Position numbers and translations under genes: made by a program. Of a stretch of 64,000 bases of DNA, positions 8,123 through 16,985 are shown one piece after another. The notes under the pieces are model-generated. The model was not told the DNA's origin. It saw nothing but the letters and a program-made list of their open reading frames with translations, and searched no databases. The number at the start of each line of letters is the position of its first letter. Position 1 is the first letter of the stretch. The DNA comes from Arthrobacter sp. zg-Y820 (GTDB lineage: Bacteria > Actinomycetota > Actinomycetes > Actinomycetales > Micrococcaceae). The stretch covers positions 2,790,001-2,854,000 of the forward strand of contig NZ_CP126247.1 in NCBI RefSeq assembly GCF_030142155.1, in the 5' to 3' direction.

Positions 8123-9487
8123 ATGTCCTCCCCCGCCGAACCGCAGCTCATCTCTCCCTGGCCCGCTCCCCGGGTCTCCGCTCCGCTGGACGCCGATGTC
8201 CGTGTGCCTGGTTCCAAGTCCCTGACCAACAGGTACCTGGTGCTGGCGGCACTGGCCGACGGGCCCAGCAGGCTTCGGGCCCCCCTGCACTCGCGTGACA
8301 CTGCGCTCATGATCGCGTCCCTGCGGGCGCTGGGTGCGGAGGTGCGGGAGGTCGAGGGCGAAGGAGCCTTCGGGCCGGACCTGGAGGTGCATCCGATGGA
8401 AACCGGGAGCACCTCCAGTACGGAGATTGACTGCGGCTTGGCGGGGACCGTGATGCGGTTCGTGCCGCCCCTGGCGGCCCTGAAGAACGGCACCACGGCC
8501 TTCGACGGCGACCCGCACGCCCGCCGTCGCCCCATGTCCGCAACCATCGACGCCCTCCGCGGCTTGGGTGTGAGCGTGCACGACGACGGCGCCCGCGCCC
8601 TTCCGTTTTCAGTGCGCGGCACCGGGGAGGTGGCCGGCGGACGGCTGGACATCGATGCCGGTGCTTCCTCCCAGTTCGTTTCCGCCCTGCTGCTGGCGGG
8701 AGCACGCTTCCGGAACGGACTGCACCTCGTCCATGTGGGCGCCGCCCTGCCCAGCCGCGAGCATATTGCCATGACGGTGCAGGTCCTGCGCGGTGCCGGC
8801 GTGCACGTGGATGACTCAGTGCCGAACGAGTGGCGGGTGGCCCCCGGCCGCATCCGCGCCTTTGACGTCACCATCGAACCGGACCTGTCCAATGCCGGAC
8901 CGTTCCTGGCGGCGGCACTGGTCGCCGGCGGCACTGTGCGCATGGCCGGCTGGCCCGACTCGACAGCCCAGGTGGGCGATCGGTGGCGGCAGATCCTGCC
9001 GCAGCTCGGCGGCCGGGTGACGCTGTCCGGCGGAACCCTGACCGTCACCGGGACCGGCCGCATTCACGGCGCCGAGCTGGCTGACACCAGCGAACTCGCG
9101 CCGACCGTTGCCGCACTGTGCGCCCTGGCGGACTCTCCCTCGGTCCTCACCGGCATCGCGCATCTGCGCGGCCACGAGACGGACCGCCTCGCTGCCCTGG
9201 CCACCGAAATCACCCGGCTGGGAGGCGACGCCGAAGAGACGGCCGACGGCCTGGCGATCCGCCCGGCGTCCCTGCACGGCGGGACCTTTGAAACCTATGC
9301 AGACCATCGAATGGCAACCGCTGGTGCCCTGATTGGCCTGGCCGTTCCCGGCGTCCTGGTCCAGGACATCGGCACCACTGCCAAGACGCTGCCGGAATTC
9401 CCGGAGCTGTGGCAGGAGCTGGCCGCCTCGGGCACCTCCCCGGCTTCTCCGCCCCCGGGCTCCGAGCCGAACGGAGGCACCCGCTGA
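8123..9487 (+). CDS. aroA: 3-phosphoshikimate 1-carboxyvinyltransferase (EPSP synthase)
   Basis: Shikimate-pathway enzyme joining shikimate-3-phosphate and phosphoenolpyruvate to give EPSP, the precursor of chorismate. 454 residues from the ATG at 8123. The phosphate-binding VPGSKSLTNRYLVLAALA segment, the AGTVMRF segment, HETDRLAAL and ADHRMAT near the C-terminus are all present; the last carries the catalytic-site residues of the family. The start is only four bases after the DoxX stop, without a clear ribosome-binding site, suggesting coupling; an in-frame TTG at 8105 is a less likely alternative. The stop overlaps the rsgA start by one base (TGATG). The aroA-rsgA-hisN order near sigR is a conserved actinobacterial arrangement. 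Confidence 0.96.
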   Translation: MSSPAEPQLISPWPAPRVSAPLDADVRVPGSKSLTNRYLVLAALADGPSRLRAPLHSRDTALMIASLRALGAEVREVEGEGAFGPDLEVHPMETGSTSSTEIDCGLAGTVMRFVPPLAALKNGTTAFDGDPHARRRPMSATIDALRGLGVSVHDDGARALPFSVRGTGEVAGGRLDIDAGASSQFVSALLLAGARFRNGLHLVHVGAALPSREHIAMTVQVLRGAGVHVDDSVPNEWRVAPGRIRAFDVTIEPDLSNAGPFLAAALVAGGTVRMAGWPDSTAQVGDRWRQILPQLGGRVTLSGGTLTVTGTGRIHGAELADTSELAPTVAALCALADSPSVLTGIAHLRGHETDRLAALATEITRLGGDAEETADGLAIRPASLHGGTFETYADHRMATAGALIGLAVPGVLVQDIGTTAKTLPEFPELWQELAASGTSPASPPPGSEPNGGTR

Positions 9488-10602
9488 TGGGCCGCTCCAC
9501 CGGCAGCTGGGACGAATCCGACGTCCGCATCCGCCCCAACAAAAAAGGCTCACGCCCCCGGACCAAGGACCGGCCCGCCTACGACGAGGCGGTCACCGGG
9601 CGCATCATCACCGTTGACCGCGGACGCTACACCGCGGTCGTTGACGAAGACACCCCCACCGAACGCATCGTCACCGCCGCCCGGGCCCGTGAACTGCGCC
9701 GCAACCCCGTGGTCGCCGGCGACCTGGTCTCGCTGGTCGGTGACGTCTCCGGCGGGCCGGACACCCTGGCCCGCCTCGTCCGCATCCAGGACCGCCGCAC
9801 CCTGCTGCGCCGCAGCGCCGATGACACCGATCCGGTGGAACGCGCCGTCGTCGCCAACGCCGACCAGCTGGTGATCGTGGTGGCCGCGGCCAATCCGGAG
9901 CCGCGCACCGGCTTCATCGACCGCGCCCTCGTCGCGGCCTACGACGCCGGCATCTCTCCCCTGCTCTGCATCACCAAGGCTGACATCAAGGATCCGGCGG
10001 AGCTGCTGGCCAATTACGAGCATCTGGACCTGGACGTCATCATCAGCCGCACCGCCGCCGATGACGCCTCCGGCATCGATGCCCGCTCCGACGACGGCCT
10101 GTCCGCCCGGCTGCAGGGCGATGCCGTCCAGCAGCTGCACAGCCACCTGGAGGGGAAGGTCTCGGTCCTGGTCGGGCATTCCGGCGTCGGCAAGTCCACC
10201 CTGGTCAATGCGCTCACCGGGTCCGCGCGCGCCACCGGCGGCGTCAACGCCGTCACGGGCCGCGGCCGCCACACCTCGTCCTCCGCCCTGGCGCTGAAGG
10301 TCCTCGACGCCCCCGCCGGCAGCTGGATCATCGACACGCCCGGCATCCGTTCCTTCGGCCTGGCGCATGTGGACCCGGACCGGATCCTGCAGGCCTTCCC
10401 CGATCTTGCGCCGGGCACTGAAACCTGTGAACGCGGCTGCCGCCACGATGATCAGGCCCGGGACTGCGGCTTGGATCCGTGGGTGGCATCGGGACAGGCC
10501 GGCGCGGCCGGCCCGGCCCGGCTGGCATCGCTGCGGCGGCTGCTGGGATCCGGCACCCGGACCGAGAACCGGGCCTCCGCCAAGGAATTGGGCGCCCAGT
10601 GA
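9487..10602 (+). CDS. rsgA: Ribosome small-subunit maturation GTPase RsgA
   Basis: Circularly permuted GTPase that checks late 30S subunit maturation. 371 residues. N-terminal OB-fold, then the permuted motif order G4 TKAD (163-166), G1 GHSGVGKST (230-238), G3 DTPG (283-286), and a C-terminal zinc knuckle with C314, C318, H320 and C327. The ATG overlaps the aroA stop by one base. The basic N-terminal tail (RIRPNKKGSRPRTK) is typical of actinobacterial members. Complete, with no missing key residue. Confidence 0.96.
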   Translation: MGRSTGSWDESDVRIRPNKKGSRPRTKDRPAYDEAVTGRIITVDRGRYTAVVDEDTPTERIVTAARARELRRNPVVAGDLVSLVGDVSGGPDTLARLVRIQDRRTLLRRSADDTDPVERAVVANADQLVIVVAAANPEPRTGFIDRALVAAYDAGISPLLCITKADIKDPAELLANYEHLDLDVIISRTAADDASGIDARSDDGLSARLQGDAVQQLHSHLEGKVSVLVGHSGVGKSTLVNALTGSARATGGVNAVTGRGRHTSSSALALKVLDAPAGSWIIDTPGIRSFGLAHVDPDRILQAFPDLAPGTETCERGCRHDDQARDCGLDPWVASGQAGAAGPARLASLRRLLGSGTRTENRASAKELGAQ

Positions 10603-10714
10603 GGCGTGCAGCACCGGTGCCTGCACGCAGCTGCACTCCCGAAACGGCACCGCAACAGGCCCACAGCCGAGTAATCGTGGGCGCTGCCCACCGAATAAGG
10701 ATAAGTTGAACCGT

Positions 10715-11524
10715 ATGCCGTTCGCTCAGAGTTACAACGATGACCTGCGACTCGCCCATGTCATGGCCGACTCCGTGGACGATCAGACGATGTCCCGTTT
10801 CAAGGCCCTGGACCTGAAAATTGAAACGAAACCGGACCTCACCCCCGTCACCGACGCGGATAAGGCTGCCGAGGACGCGATCCGCGGGCAGCTCTCCCGT
10901 GCCCGTCCCCGGGATGCTGTCCTGGGTGAGGAATTCGGCTCCACCGGCTCCGGGCCGCGCCGCTGGGTGATCGACCCCATCGACGGCACCAAGAACTTCA
11001 TCCGCGGCGTTCCGGTCTGGGCCACGCTGATTTCCCTGGTCGACGACGGCGTTCCCGTCCTTGGCGTGGTCAGCGCGCCCGCCCTGGGCAAGCGCTGGTG
11101 GGCCGCCACCGGAACCGGCGCCTACATGGGCCGCTCGCTGGCGTCCGCCACCCGGCTGCGGGTCTCCAACGTCTCCAACCTCGCTGACGCGTCACTGTCC
11201 TACTCCAGCCTGGGCGGCTGGAAGGACCGCGGCAACTTCGACGAGTTCATCGGACTCACCGAGTCCGTCTGGCGCACCCGGGCGTTCGGCGACTTCTGGT
11301 CGTACTGCATGGTGGCCGAGGGCGCCGTCGACATCGCCTGCGAGCCGGAGCTGAACCTCTACGACATGGCCGCCCTGGTGCCCATCATCACCGAGGCCGG
11401 CGGCCGCTTCACCTCACTGGAGGGCGAGGACGGGCCCTTCGGCGGCAACGCCCTCGCCACGAACGGCGCCCTGCACAGCGAGGTGCTCAACCGCCTGAAC
11501 CCGGGCCTGGACGACCTCCTCTAA
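10715..11524 (+). CDS. hisN: Histidinol-phosphatase HisN (inositol-monophosphatase family)
   Basis: Dephosphorylates histidinol phosphate in histidine biosynthesis; Mg-dependent. 269 residues. Metal-binding motifs are present: GEEFG (Glu), WVIDPIDGTKNFIRG (DPIDGT), and the distal NLYDMAALVPIITEAGG. The start is not certain: AAGGA at 10697-10701 lies four bases before an in-frame TTG at 10706 and 13 bases before the ATG at 10715; the ATG gives the N-terminus expected from relatives. It follows rsgA after 112 bp and is just two bases before the methyltransferase start. Confidence 0.9.
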   Translation: MPFAQSYNDDLRLAHVMADSVDDQTMSRFKALDLKIETKPDLTPVTDADKAAEDAIRGQLSRARPRDAVLGEEFGSTGSGPRRWVIDPIDGTKNFIRGVPVWATLISLVDDGVPVLGVVSAPALGKRWWAATGTGAYMGRSLASATRLRVSNVSNLADASLSYSSLGGWKDRGNFDEFIGLTESVWRTRAFGDFWSYCMVAEGAVDIACEPELNLYDMAALVPIITEAGGRFTSLEGEDGPFGGNALATNGALHSEVLNRLNPGLDDLL

Positions 11525-11526
11525 CG

Positions 11527-12342
11527 GTGGCAGGCACAACGTCGGGTCCGCGGCTGGAGGCAGTGCGGCGCCGCCAGCTGGCGCGAAGTTACGAGGACGG
11601 CGGGGAGCACTACGACCGGATCCGGCCCGGATATCCTTCCGAAGCCGTCCAGTGGCTCTTCGCCGGTGTTTCCGGCCCGGCCGCTGCGCCGGGGGCGCAG
11701 GTGGCCGACATCGGTGCCGGTACCGGCAAATACACGCGCTGCCTGGTGTCCGCCGGATACCGGCCCACCGCCGTCGACCCCTCGGCCGACATGCTCAGCC
11801 AGCTGCAGCAGGCGCTGCCCGGGATTCCCGTCGTCGTGGGTACGGCAGAGGACACCGGGCTGCCGACCGCCTCGATGGACGCTGCCACGGTGGCGCAGGC
11901 CTGGCACTGGTGCGATCCCCTGGCCTCGAGCACCGAGCTTGCCCGGGTGCTGCGCCCGGGCGGTTTTCTGGGACTCATCTGGAACCAGCTGGACGTCAGC
12001 GTCCCCTGGGTGCACCGCTACTCCCGCATCATCCACGCCGGCGATGTGCTGCGGCCCGGTTTCCGGCCGGCCGTCGGTCCGGAGTTCGTCCCTGACGCCT
12101 CCCACACCACGCACTGGTCCCAGCAGATGACCCCGGAAGACCTGATGGAACTGGCCAAGTCCCGGTCCTACTACCTCTCCGCCGCGGCGCCGGTCCGGGA
12201 GAAGGTCATGGCCAACCTGACCTGGTATCTCTTCGAACATTTGGGCCACCGTCCCGGCGAACCGCTGGAGCTGCCCTACCTCACGCTTTCCTGGCGCATG
12301 GTCCCCGCCGCACGCCCCGCTGCAGGTCTGCCGGGCCAATGA
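11527..12342 (+). CDS. Class I SAM-dependent methyltransferase
   Basis: 271 residues, GTG start two bases after the hisN stop. The SAM-binding motif I VADIGAGTGKYTRCLV, the acidic loop VDPSADML and the post-motif ARVLRPGGFLGLIWN define a UbiE/type-11 methyltransferase fold. The N-terminal YEDGGEHYDRIRPGYP pattern is shared with a group of actinobacterial methyltransferases of unknown substrate. The stop overlaps the crcB start (ATGA). The substrate cannot be inferred from its neighbours. Confidence 0.85.
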   Translation: MAGTTSGPRLEAVRRRQLARSYEDGGEHYDRIRPGYPSEAVQWLFAGVSGPAAAPGAQVADIGAGTGKYTRCLVSAGYRPTAVDPSADMLSQLQQALPGIPVVVGTAEDTGLPTASMDAATVAQAWHWCDPLASSTELARVLRPGGFLGLIWNQLDVSVPWVHRYSRIIHAGDVLRPGFRPAVGPEFVPDASHTTHWSQQMTPEDLMELAKSRSYYLSAAAPVREKVMANLTWYLFEHLGHRPGEPLELPYLTLSWRMVPAARPAAGLPGQ

Positions 12343-12815
12343 CCCCGCAGCCCGGCACCGGCCGCCCCGGAGCACCCCGGCTGGGCTGGCCGGTTTGGGC
12401 CGCCGTCGCCGCCGGAGCCTTCGCCGGTGCGGAGGCTCGATACGGGCTGCTGCAGGTGTTTGCTCCGGAGCCGGGATCCGTGGACTGGGCCACCCTTGGG
12501 ATAAATGCCGGAGCCAGTCTGGCCCTGGGGTTCCTCACCTCGTGGTGGCTGTCCCGCCCGCAGACGCCCTTCTGGCTCAAGGCCGGCCTGGGTCCGGGAT
12601 TCCTGGGTTCTTTCAGCACTTTCTCGGCGCTGGCCCTGTCCCTCGAGCTCCCTCTCAGCGCCGGCCGGCACGGTGTCTGGATCAGCAGCCTCACCCTCAG
12701 CCTGGCGGGCGGCCTGGCCGCCGCCGCTGCCGGACTGTGGCTGGGGTCCCGTGCCGGAGCGGCCGCTGCCGTTCGCCGTCGCAGCGTCCGTCGTCATCCA
12801 GGGGACGTGTCGTGA
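12339..12815 (+). CDS. crcB: Fluoride channel subunit CrcB/Fluc (first copy)
   Basis: Small membrane protein exporting toxic fluoride. 158 residues with four hydrophobic segments. Family motifs: GAFAGAEARYGLL near the N-terminus, LGINAGASLALGF and GFLGSFSTFSAL (the Fluc Phe/Thr filter region). The N- and C-terminal tails are longer than usual; the C-terminus is basic. The ATG overlaps the methyltransferase stop and its own stop overlaps the second crcB start. Confidence 0.9.
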   Translation: MTPQPGTGRPGAPRLGWPVWAAVAAGAFAGAEARYGLLQVFAPEPGSVDWATLGINAGASLALGFLTSWWLSRPQTPFWLKAGLGPGFLGSFSTFSALALSLELPLSAGRHGVWISSLTLSLAGGLAAAAAGLWLGSRAGAAAAVRRRSVRRHPGDVS

Positions 12816-13183
12816 CAGCCCTCTGGGTGGGGGCGGCAGCAGTGCTGGGGGCGCTGGTGCGCTTCGCCCTGGATTCCTGGTTTGCCCGGCGGCAGCGCCC
12901 CGGGAAGGCCGCTTTTCCGCTGTCGACCCTGCTGGTGAATGCAGCCGGATCCTTCCTGATCGGCTGGTGCTTTGCGCTGCTGACCCGAGGTGCCATCGGT
13001 CCCGGGGAATATCCGGTTGCCGCCGCCGGACTGGCCGGCGGCCTCACCACCTTCAGCTCCTGGACCGTGGGCACGCTGACTCTGTGGCTCGATGGCCGGC
13101 GGATGGCTGCGGCAGTGAATGTGACCGCCAACCTGGTGCTCGGTGTCGCAGCCGCCGGCGCCGGACGACTGCTCGCCGCCTGA
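12812..13183 (+). CDS. crcB: Fluoride channel subunit CrcB/Fluc (second copy)
   Basis: 123-residue Fluc protein. GTG at 12812 overlaps the first crcB stop (GTGA) and is preceded by AGGGGA at 12800-12805. Motifs: VRFALDSWF, LLVNAAGSFLIGW and GLAGGLTTFSSWT. Tandem crcB genes of different length are known in Gram-positive bacteria, where the two chains are thought to be inserted in opposite orientation and assemble together. No fluoride riboswitch is visible, as the pair sits inside a longer operon. Confidence 0.92.
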   Translation: MTALWVGAAAVLGALVRFALDSWFARRQRPGKAAFPLSTLLVNAAGSFLIGWCFALLTRGAIGPGEYPVAAAGLAGGLTTFSSWTVGTLTLWLDGRRMAAAVNVTANLVLGVAAAGAGRLLAA

Positions 13184-13232
13184 GAGCCGCTACCTGTCCT
13201 CCAACCCCCGGGCACATGTAATCTGGGGCTCC

Positions 13233-13280
13233 GACCCCGCGGGGTCCTTCAGCCAGTCCAGTCCCACCAGTCCAGTCCCA
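13233..13280. repeat. 14-nt palindrome and 14-bp tandem duplication upstream of the ligase gene
   Basis: GACCCCGCGGGGTC (13233-13246) is a perfect palindrome. Seven bases later CCAGTCCAGTCCCA occurs twice head to tail (13253-13266 and 13267-13280), followed by related CCATT/CAGTCC words. Both sit in the 152-bp gap before the gene starting at 13336; a -10-like TAATCT is at 13219-13224, so the palindrome would cover the transcription start. Confidence 0.6.
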
Positions 13281-13335
13281 CCCGTCCATTCCATTCAGTC
13301 CAGCCGCCGCTCCACTGCGGAACAGGGGTACTTAC

Positions 13336-14448
13336 GTGGTCACATTCGGTATCGAAGAAGAATTCATGCTCATGGATCCGGCAACGGCGGCGCCGAGTGC
13401 CCGTGCCGCAGAGGTCATCGGAGCGCTGACCCCCGGCGACGGCGACAGCTTCACGAGTACCGCTGAGTTCCTGGCCTGCCAGGTGGAAAGCACCACACCC
13501 ATCTGCACCGAGCCTGAAGAGGCGCTGGCCTCGCTGCTCGACTTCCGCGGACGGCTCGCCGCTGCCGCGGCGGCAGCAGGGCTTGCCGCCGCCCCCACCG
13601 GTGCCGCACCCCTGGTCGCGGCCGGCCCCGCACTGGTGAGCGGCACTGCGCGCTACCAGCAAATGAGCACGATCGCCGGGGGCGTCGGCGATGAGCAGTA
13701 TGTCAACGGCACGCACGTCCATGTTGCGGTCCCCAGCCGGTGCGAAGGCGTGCAGGTATTGAACCGCCTGCGCCCGTGGCTCGCCACCCTCGGAGCGATC
13801 AGCACCAACTCCCCGTATTGGCAGGGACGGGACAGCAGGTTCGCCAGCTGGCGGATCATCCACTACCGCCGGTGGTCGGTGCAGGGTTTTCCGCCCCATT
13901 TCTCCGACGCAGCGGATTACGACGCGCGGATCGCGCGGCTCACTGCCACCGACGTCGTTCTGGATCCCGGCCACGTCGGCTGGATTGCCCGCCTGTCGGA
14001 CAATTTTCCCACCGTGGAAGTCCGTGTCGCCGATGCCCAGCTGGAAGCCAGGGACGCTGTCCTGCTGGCGCTGATGATCCGCGGACTGGTGACGACGCTG
14101 CTGGCGGAAGGGGACACCGATCTCGAGGGCAACACCGATCTGCTGGCCGATCCGGAAATCCTGGACGCCGGCCTGTGGCAGGCTGCCCGATTCGGACTGC
14201 GCGGAAACCTGCTGGACCACGGAGCCGGGGGCGGGCATCTGGGCCGCGCCGCAGCGAACCAGGTGGGTGCCCTGTTGGAGTATATTCGCCCCGCGCTGGA
14301 GGAATCCGGTGACTATCCCTATGTGCGGACCGGCATGGCACATGTGCTGGCGGCAGGAACCGGCGCCCAGCGGCAGCGGGAGGCCGTCCGCCGCGGCGGC
14401 TTTGCCGGCCTCGGTCCGCTGTTCGCACAGTCCCTGACCGCCCAGTAA
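13336..14448 (+). CDS. GCS2-type carboxylate-amine ligase (YbdK family)
   Basis: ATP-dependent ligase related to glutamate-cysteine ligase. 370 residues, GTG at 13336 with AGGGG about eight bases upstream. The N-terminal FGIEEEFMLMDP is the metal/ATP-binding signature, followed by YVNGTHVHVAVP and the C-terminal VEVRVADAQ, all typical of the YbdK/EgtA-like group. Actinobacteria of this type use mycothiol and often keep YbdK proteins of weak gamma-glutamylcysteine activity; substrate is therefore open. It has its own upstream region and a weak hairpin downstream. Confidence 0.88.
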   Translation: MVTFGIEEEFMLMDPATAAPSARAAEVIGALTPGDGDSFTSTAEFLACQVESTTPICTEPEEALASLLDFRGRLAAAAAAAGLAAAPTGAAPLVAAGPALVSGTARYQQMSTIAGGVGDEQYVNGTHVHVAVPSRCEGVQVLNRLRPWLATLGAISTNSPYWQGRDSRFASWRIIHYRRWSVQGFPPHFSDAADYDARIARLTATDVVLDPGHVGWIARLSDNFPTVEVRVADAQLEARDAVLLALMIRGLVTTLLAEGDTDLEGNTDLLADPEILDAGLWQAARFGLRGNLLDHGAGGGHLGRAAANQVGALLEYIRPALEESGDYPYVRTGMAHVLAAGTGAQRQREAVRRGGFAGLGPLFAQSLTAQ

Positions 14449-14459
14449 AGCCCGCGGAT

Positions 14460-14487
14460 CCTCGGGCTGCGCCGAGGCCGGCTTTTA
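14460..14487 (+). terminator. Probable terminator after the GCS2-type ligase
   Basis: CCTCGG (14460-14465) and CCGAGG (14472-14477) with a six-base loop, followed by CTTTTA. Short stem but well placed 12 bases after the stop. Confidence 0.4.
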
Positions 14488-14521
14488 TTCAGCGCCGGTG
14501 CTTGCTTGGGGTCTGGTGTGT

Positions 14522-14552
14522 GCTCAGCGTCTGGTGCTTGCTCAGCGTCTGG
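14522..14552. repeat. 13-bp direct repeat across the end of the DUF2568-like gene
   Basis: GCTCAGCGTCTGG at 14522-14534 and again at 14540-14552; related GTCTGGTG words precede it. The second copy includes the stop codon of the - strand gene ending at 14542. Confidence 0.6.
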
Positions 14553-14997
14553 CCGAGCGCCGGCCGGCGGGCCGGGCCGGTGCCGCAACGGCCGGATAAC
14601 CGGAGACCAGGTCCCACACCAGGTTGACGACGGCGCCTGCCGCCAGGAGCAACCCCGCCAGTGCCAATCCGCTGAGCATCAAGGCCCCTGCGCCGGCAAG
14701 GAACACTCCGGCAGCGACCAGGGGCAGCGCCGGCCAAGGCAGCCGGTGCTTCGCCCGGGGCGCCATCAGCAGCCCCCAAAACAGCACCGCAACCGCCAGC
14801 GCACCGGCGGCGGCAAGAGCCTCATATCCGGGGAAGACGGCTATGGCCCCGTACGCCACAGCGAAAAGCAGCGCCGTCTCGAGCGCGAAAGCCAATACCT
14901 GCCGTGCGATTCCGGGCCGTGGCCGGCGCCCGACGTCAGTGGCAGCCTGCGCGGAGCCGCTGTCCCGGGAGAATTCTTCCTCTGTCACAGGAGACAC
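14542..14997 (-). CDS. DUF2568 (YrdB-like) membrane protein
   Basis: 151 residues, GTG start. A soluble N-terminus of about 30 residues is followed by four hydrophobic segments with a LLMAPRAKHRLP loop between the second and third, the most recognisable feature of the DUF2568/YrdB family. The C-terminus is short and basic (PAGRRSARR). No known function. It stands alone between convergent neighbours. The end of the gene overlaps a short direct repeat. Confidence 0.7.
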   Translation of the reverse strand: MSPVTEEEFSRDSGSAQAATDVGRRPRPGIARQVLAFALETALLFAVAYGAIAVFPGYEALAAAGALAVAVLFWGLLMAPRAKHRLPWPALPLVAAGVFLAGAGALMLSGLALAGLLLAAGAVVNLVWDLVSGYPAVAAPARPAGRRSARR

Positions 14998-15023
14998 TTT
15001 AGACCCAGCCGCGGCGAAACCGC

Positions 15024-16733
15024 CTACCCGGTCTCATAGGTTGAAATATCCACAATCCGCGCCTCCCAGGGACGCAGCCGGTGCGGGTCTCCCGGTTCGC
15101 CGTAATTGCCCAGGATGAGGTCGCCCGAGCCCAGGTTCGAGGGCAGTTCCAGCTCCTCTCCGGACACATTGGCCGCCACCAGGATCTGCTGGTCTCCGCG
15201 GCTGCGGCGGAAGGCATACAGCACGGGATGCTCAGGATCGAGCAGGTGAAAGTCCCCCAGTGCCACCACCGTGGATTCGTGCCGGAGGCGGATCAGCTGC
15301 TGGTAGTAGCGGTAGATGGAGCGGTCCGAGACCAGGTCCGTCGCTGCGTTGATCTCGGGGAAGTTCGAGTTCACCGGTATCCAGGGGGTCCCGGTGGTGA
15401 AACCGGCATTGGGTTCCCCCGTCCAGTGCATCGGGGTGCGTGCATTGTCGCGGCTCATCGCGGCCAGGGCGCGCAGCGCCGTCTCCGGGCCGGTCCCGCG
15501 GAGAACCGCATCGGCATAGAAGTTCAGCGATTCCACGTCGCGGTAGTCGTTGATGGAGGTAAAACCGGCGTTGGTCATGCCCAGCTCCTCGCCCTGGTAG
15601 ACGTAGGGCGTGCCGCGGTGCAGGTGGAGCAACGTTGCCCACAGGGTTGCCGATTCATACCGGTACCCGCCGTCGTTTCCGAACCGGGAGACGTGCCTCG
15701 GCTGGTCGTGGTTGCCCAAATACAGGCTGTTCCATCCGGTGGTTGCCAGTCCGCGCTGCCAACGGTTCCAGCTGGTCTTGAGGTCGCGCAGGTCCAGTTC
15801 CCGGTAGTCCCATTTGTTGCCCGGGCGCTGATCCAGGCTGACATGCTCAAACTGGAAAACCATATCCAGTTCGCCCCGGTGCGGATCGGTGAACAGCAGT
15901 GCCTGTTCCACGGTGGCCCCCGGAGTCTCCCCCACCGTGAGGTAGTCCCCGGTCCGGTCCGCAAACACGGCGCGCCGCATTTCCTGCAGGAACTCGTGGA
16001 TCCGTGGTCCGGAGGTGAAATGCGGCGCCCCGTCACCCCAGACTCCCCCCGGTTCCACCACGCCGTCGGGCAGGGCCGGGTCCTTGGAAATGAAGTTGAT
16101 GACGTCCATCCGGAACCCGTCCACTCCCCGGTCCAGCCACCAGTTCATCATGTCGTGGACTTTGGCCCGGACCCGGGGGTTCTCCCAGTTCAGGTCCGGC
16201 TGCTGCGGAGTGAAGAGGTGCAGGTAGTACTGCTCCGTGGCGGCGTCGTAGGTCCACGCCGAACCGCCGAAGTGGGAGCCCCAGTTGTTGGGCTCGGCTC
16301 CGGGCTCGCCCGGATCGAATCCGGGCCGCGGATCCCGCCACCAGTAGGAATCCCGTTGAGCGTTGTTCCGGGAGGATGCTGAAATGCGGAAGGCCTCGTG
16401 TTCGCTGGAGGTGTGGTTCACCACCAGGTCCATGATGAGCTTCATGCCGCGGGAGTGAATGCCGGCGAGCATTTCGTCGAAGTCAGCCTCGGAACCGTAC
16501 ATGGAGTCAATCCGGCGGTAGTTGCTGATGTCGTAGCCGTTGTCGAACTGCGGTGACTCGTGAACCGGCGACAGCCAAATCACGTCCACGCCCAGCTCCG
16601 CCAGGTAGTCCAGCTTGCCCGTAATCCCCTTCAGGTCCCCGTTGCCGTTGCCGGTGCTGTCGGCGAAGCTGCGGGGATAGATTTGGTAGACGACGGCATT
16701 TGTCCACCAGGCCGGCAGATCGGGATCCCTCAT
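15024..16733 (-). CDS. GH13 alpha-glucosidase (oligo-1,6-glucosidase type)
   Basis: Cytoplasmic hydrolase of alpha-linked gluco-oligosaccharides. 569 residues from the ATG at 16733, which has AAGG eight bases upstream; the open frame extends further but the extension is not family-like. Catalytic residues are present: nucleophile Asp210 in GFRMDV, acid/base Glu269 in VGETPG, and Asp343 in LGNHDQ. The WWTNAVVYQIYPRSF N-terminus is the trehalulose-synthase/oligo-glucosidase start. No sugar transporter or regulator is adjacent. Linkage preference cannot be fixed without alignment. Confidence 0.93.
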   Translation of the reverse strand: MRDPDLPAWWTNAVVYQIYPRSFADSTGNGNGDLKGITGKLDYLAELGVDVIWLSPVHESPQFDNGYDISNYRRIDSMYGSEADFDEMLAGIHSRGMKLIMDLVVNHTSSEHEAFRISASSRNNAQRDSYWWRDPRPGFDPGEPGAEPNNWGSHFGGSAWTYDAATEQYYLHLFTPQQPDLNWENPRVRAKVHDMMNWWLDRGVDGFRMDVINFISKDPALPDGVVEPGGVWGDGAPHFTSGPRIHEFLQEMRRAVFADRTGDYLTVGETPGATVEQALLFTDPHRGELDMVFQFEHVSLDQRPGNKWDYRELDLRDLKTSWNRWQRGLATTGWNSLYLGNHDQPRHVSRFGNDGGYRYESATLWATLLHLHRGTPYVYQGEELGMTNAGFTSINDYRDVESLNFYADAVLRGTGPETALRALAAMSRDNARTPMHWTGEPNAGFTTGTPWIPVNSNFPEINAATDLVSDRSIYRYYQQLIRLRHESTVVALGDFHLLDPEHPVLYAFRRSRGDQQILVAANVSGEELELPSNLGSGDLILGNYGEPGDPHRLRPWEARIVDISTYETG

Positions 16734-16985
16734 GCTGGCGCCTTTCGCTCGGCCCCGCTGGATACCGGGCTCCTGCCGCGGCCGCCTGCACGCGGGTTGC
16801 GAGCATTTTACGCCGACCCCCTGCACCTCGGACAGAGGCTCCGGCAGCTGAGCAGCTCTCTTCCTCCGGGTGGTTCCATTTCCTTGCCACCGTCTTCGCC
16901 CGGTCATTAGTGTGGGCGCTACTTCGCCGGGCAGGTCCGCATCTGCGGACGTTTTCCGGCAATCGACCGTTTGGAGACATGTGCC

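Noticed and set aside
12339..13183. Fluoride riboswitch for the crcB pair.
   Set aside because: Both genes start inside overlapping coding sequence, leaving no leader where a riboswitch could fold.
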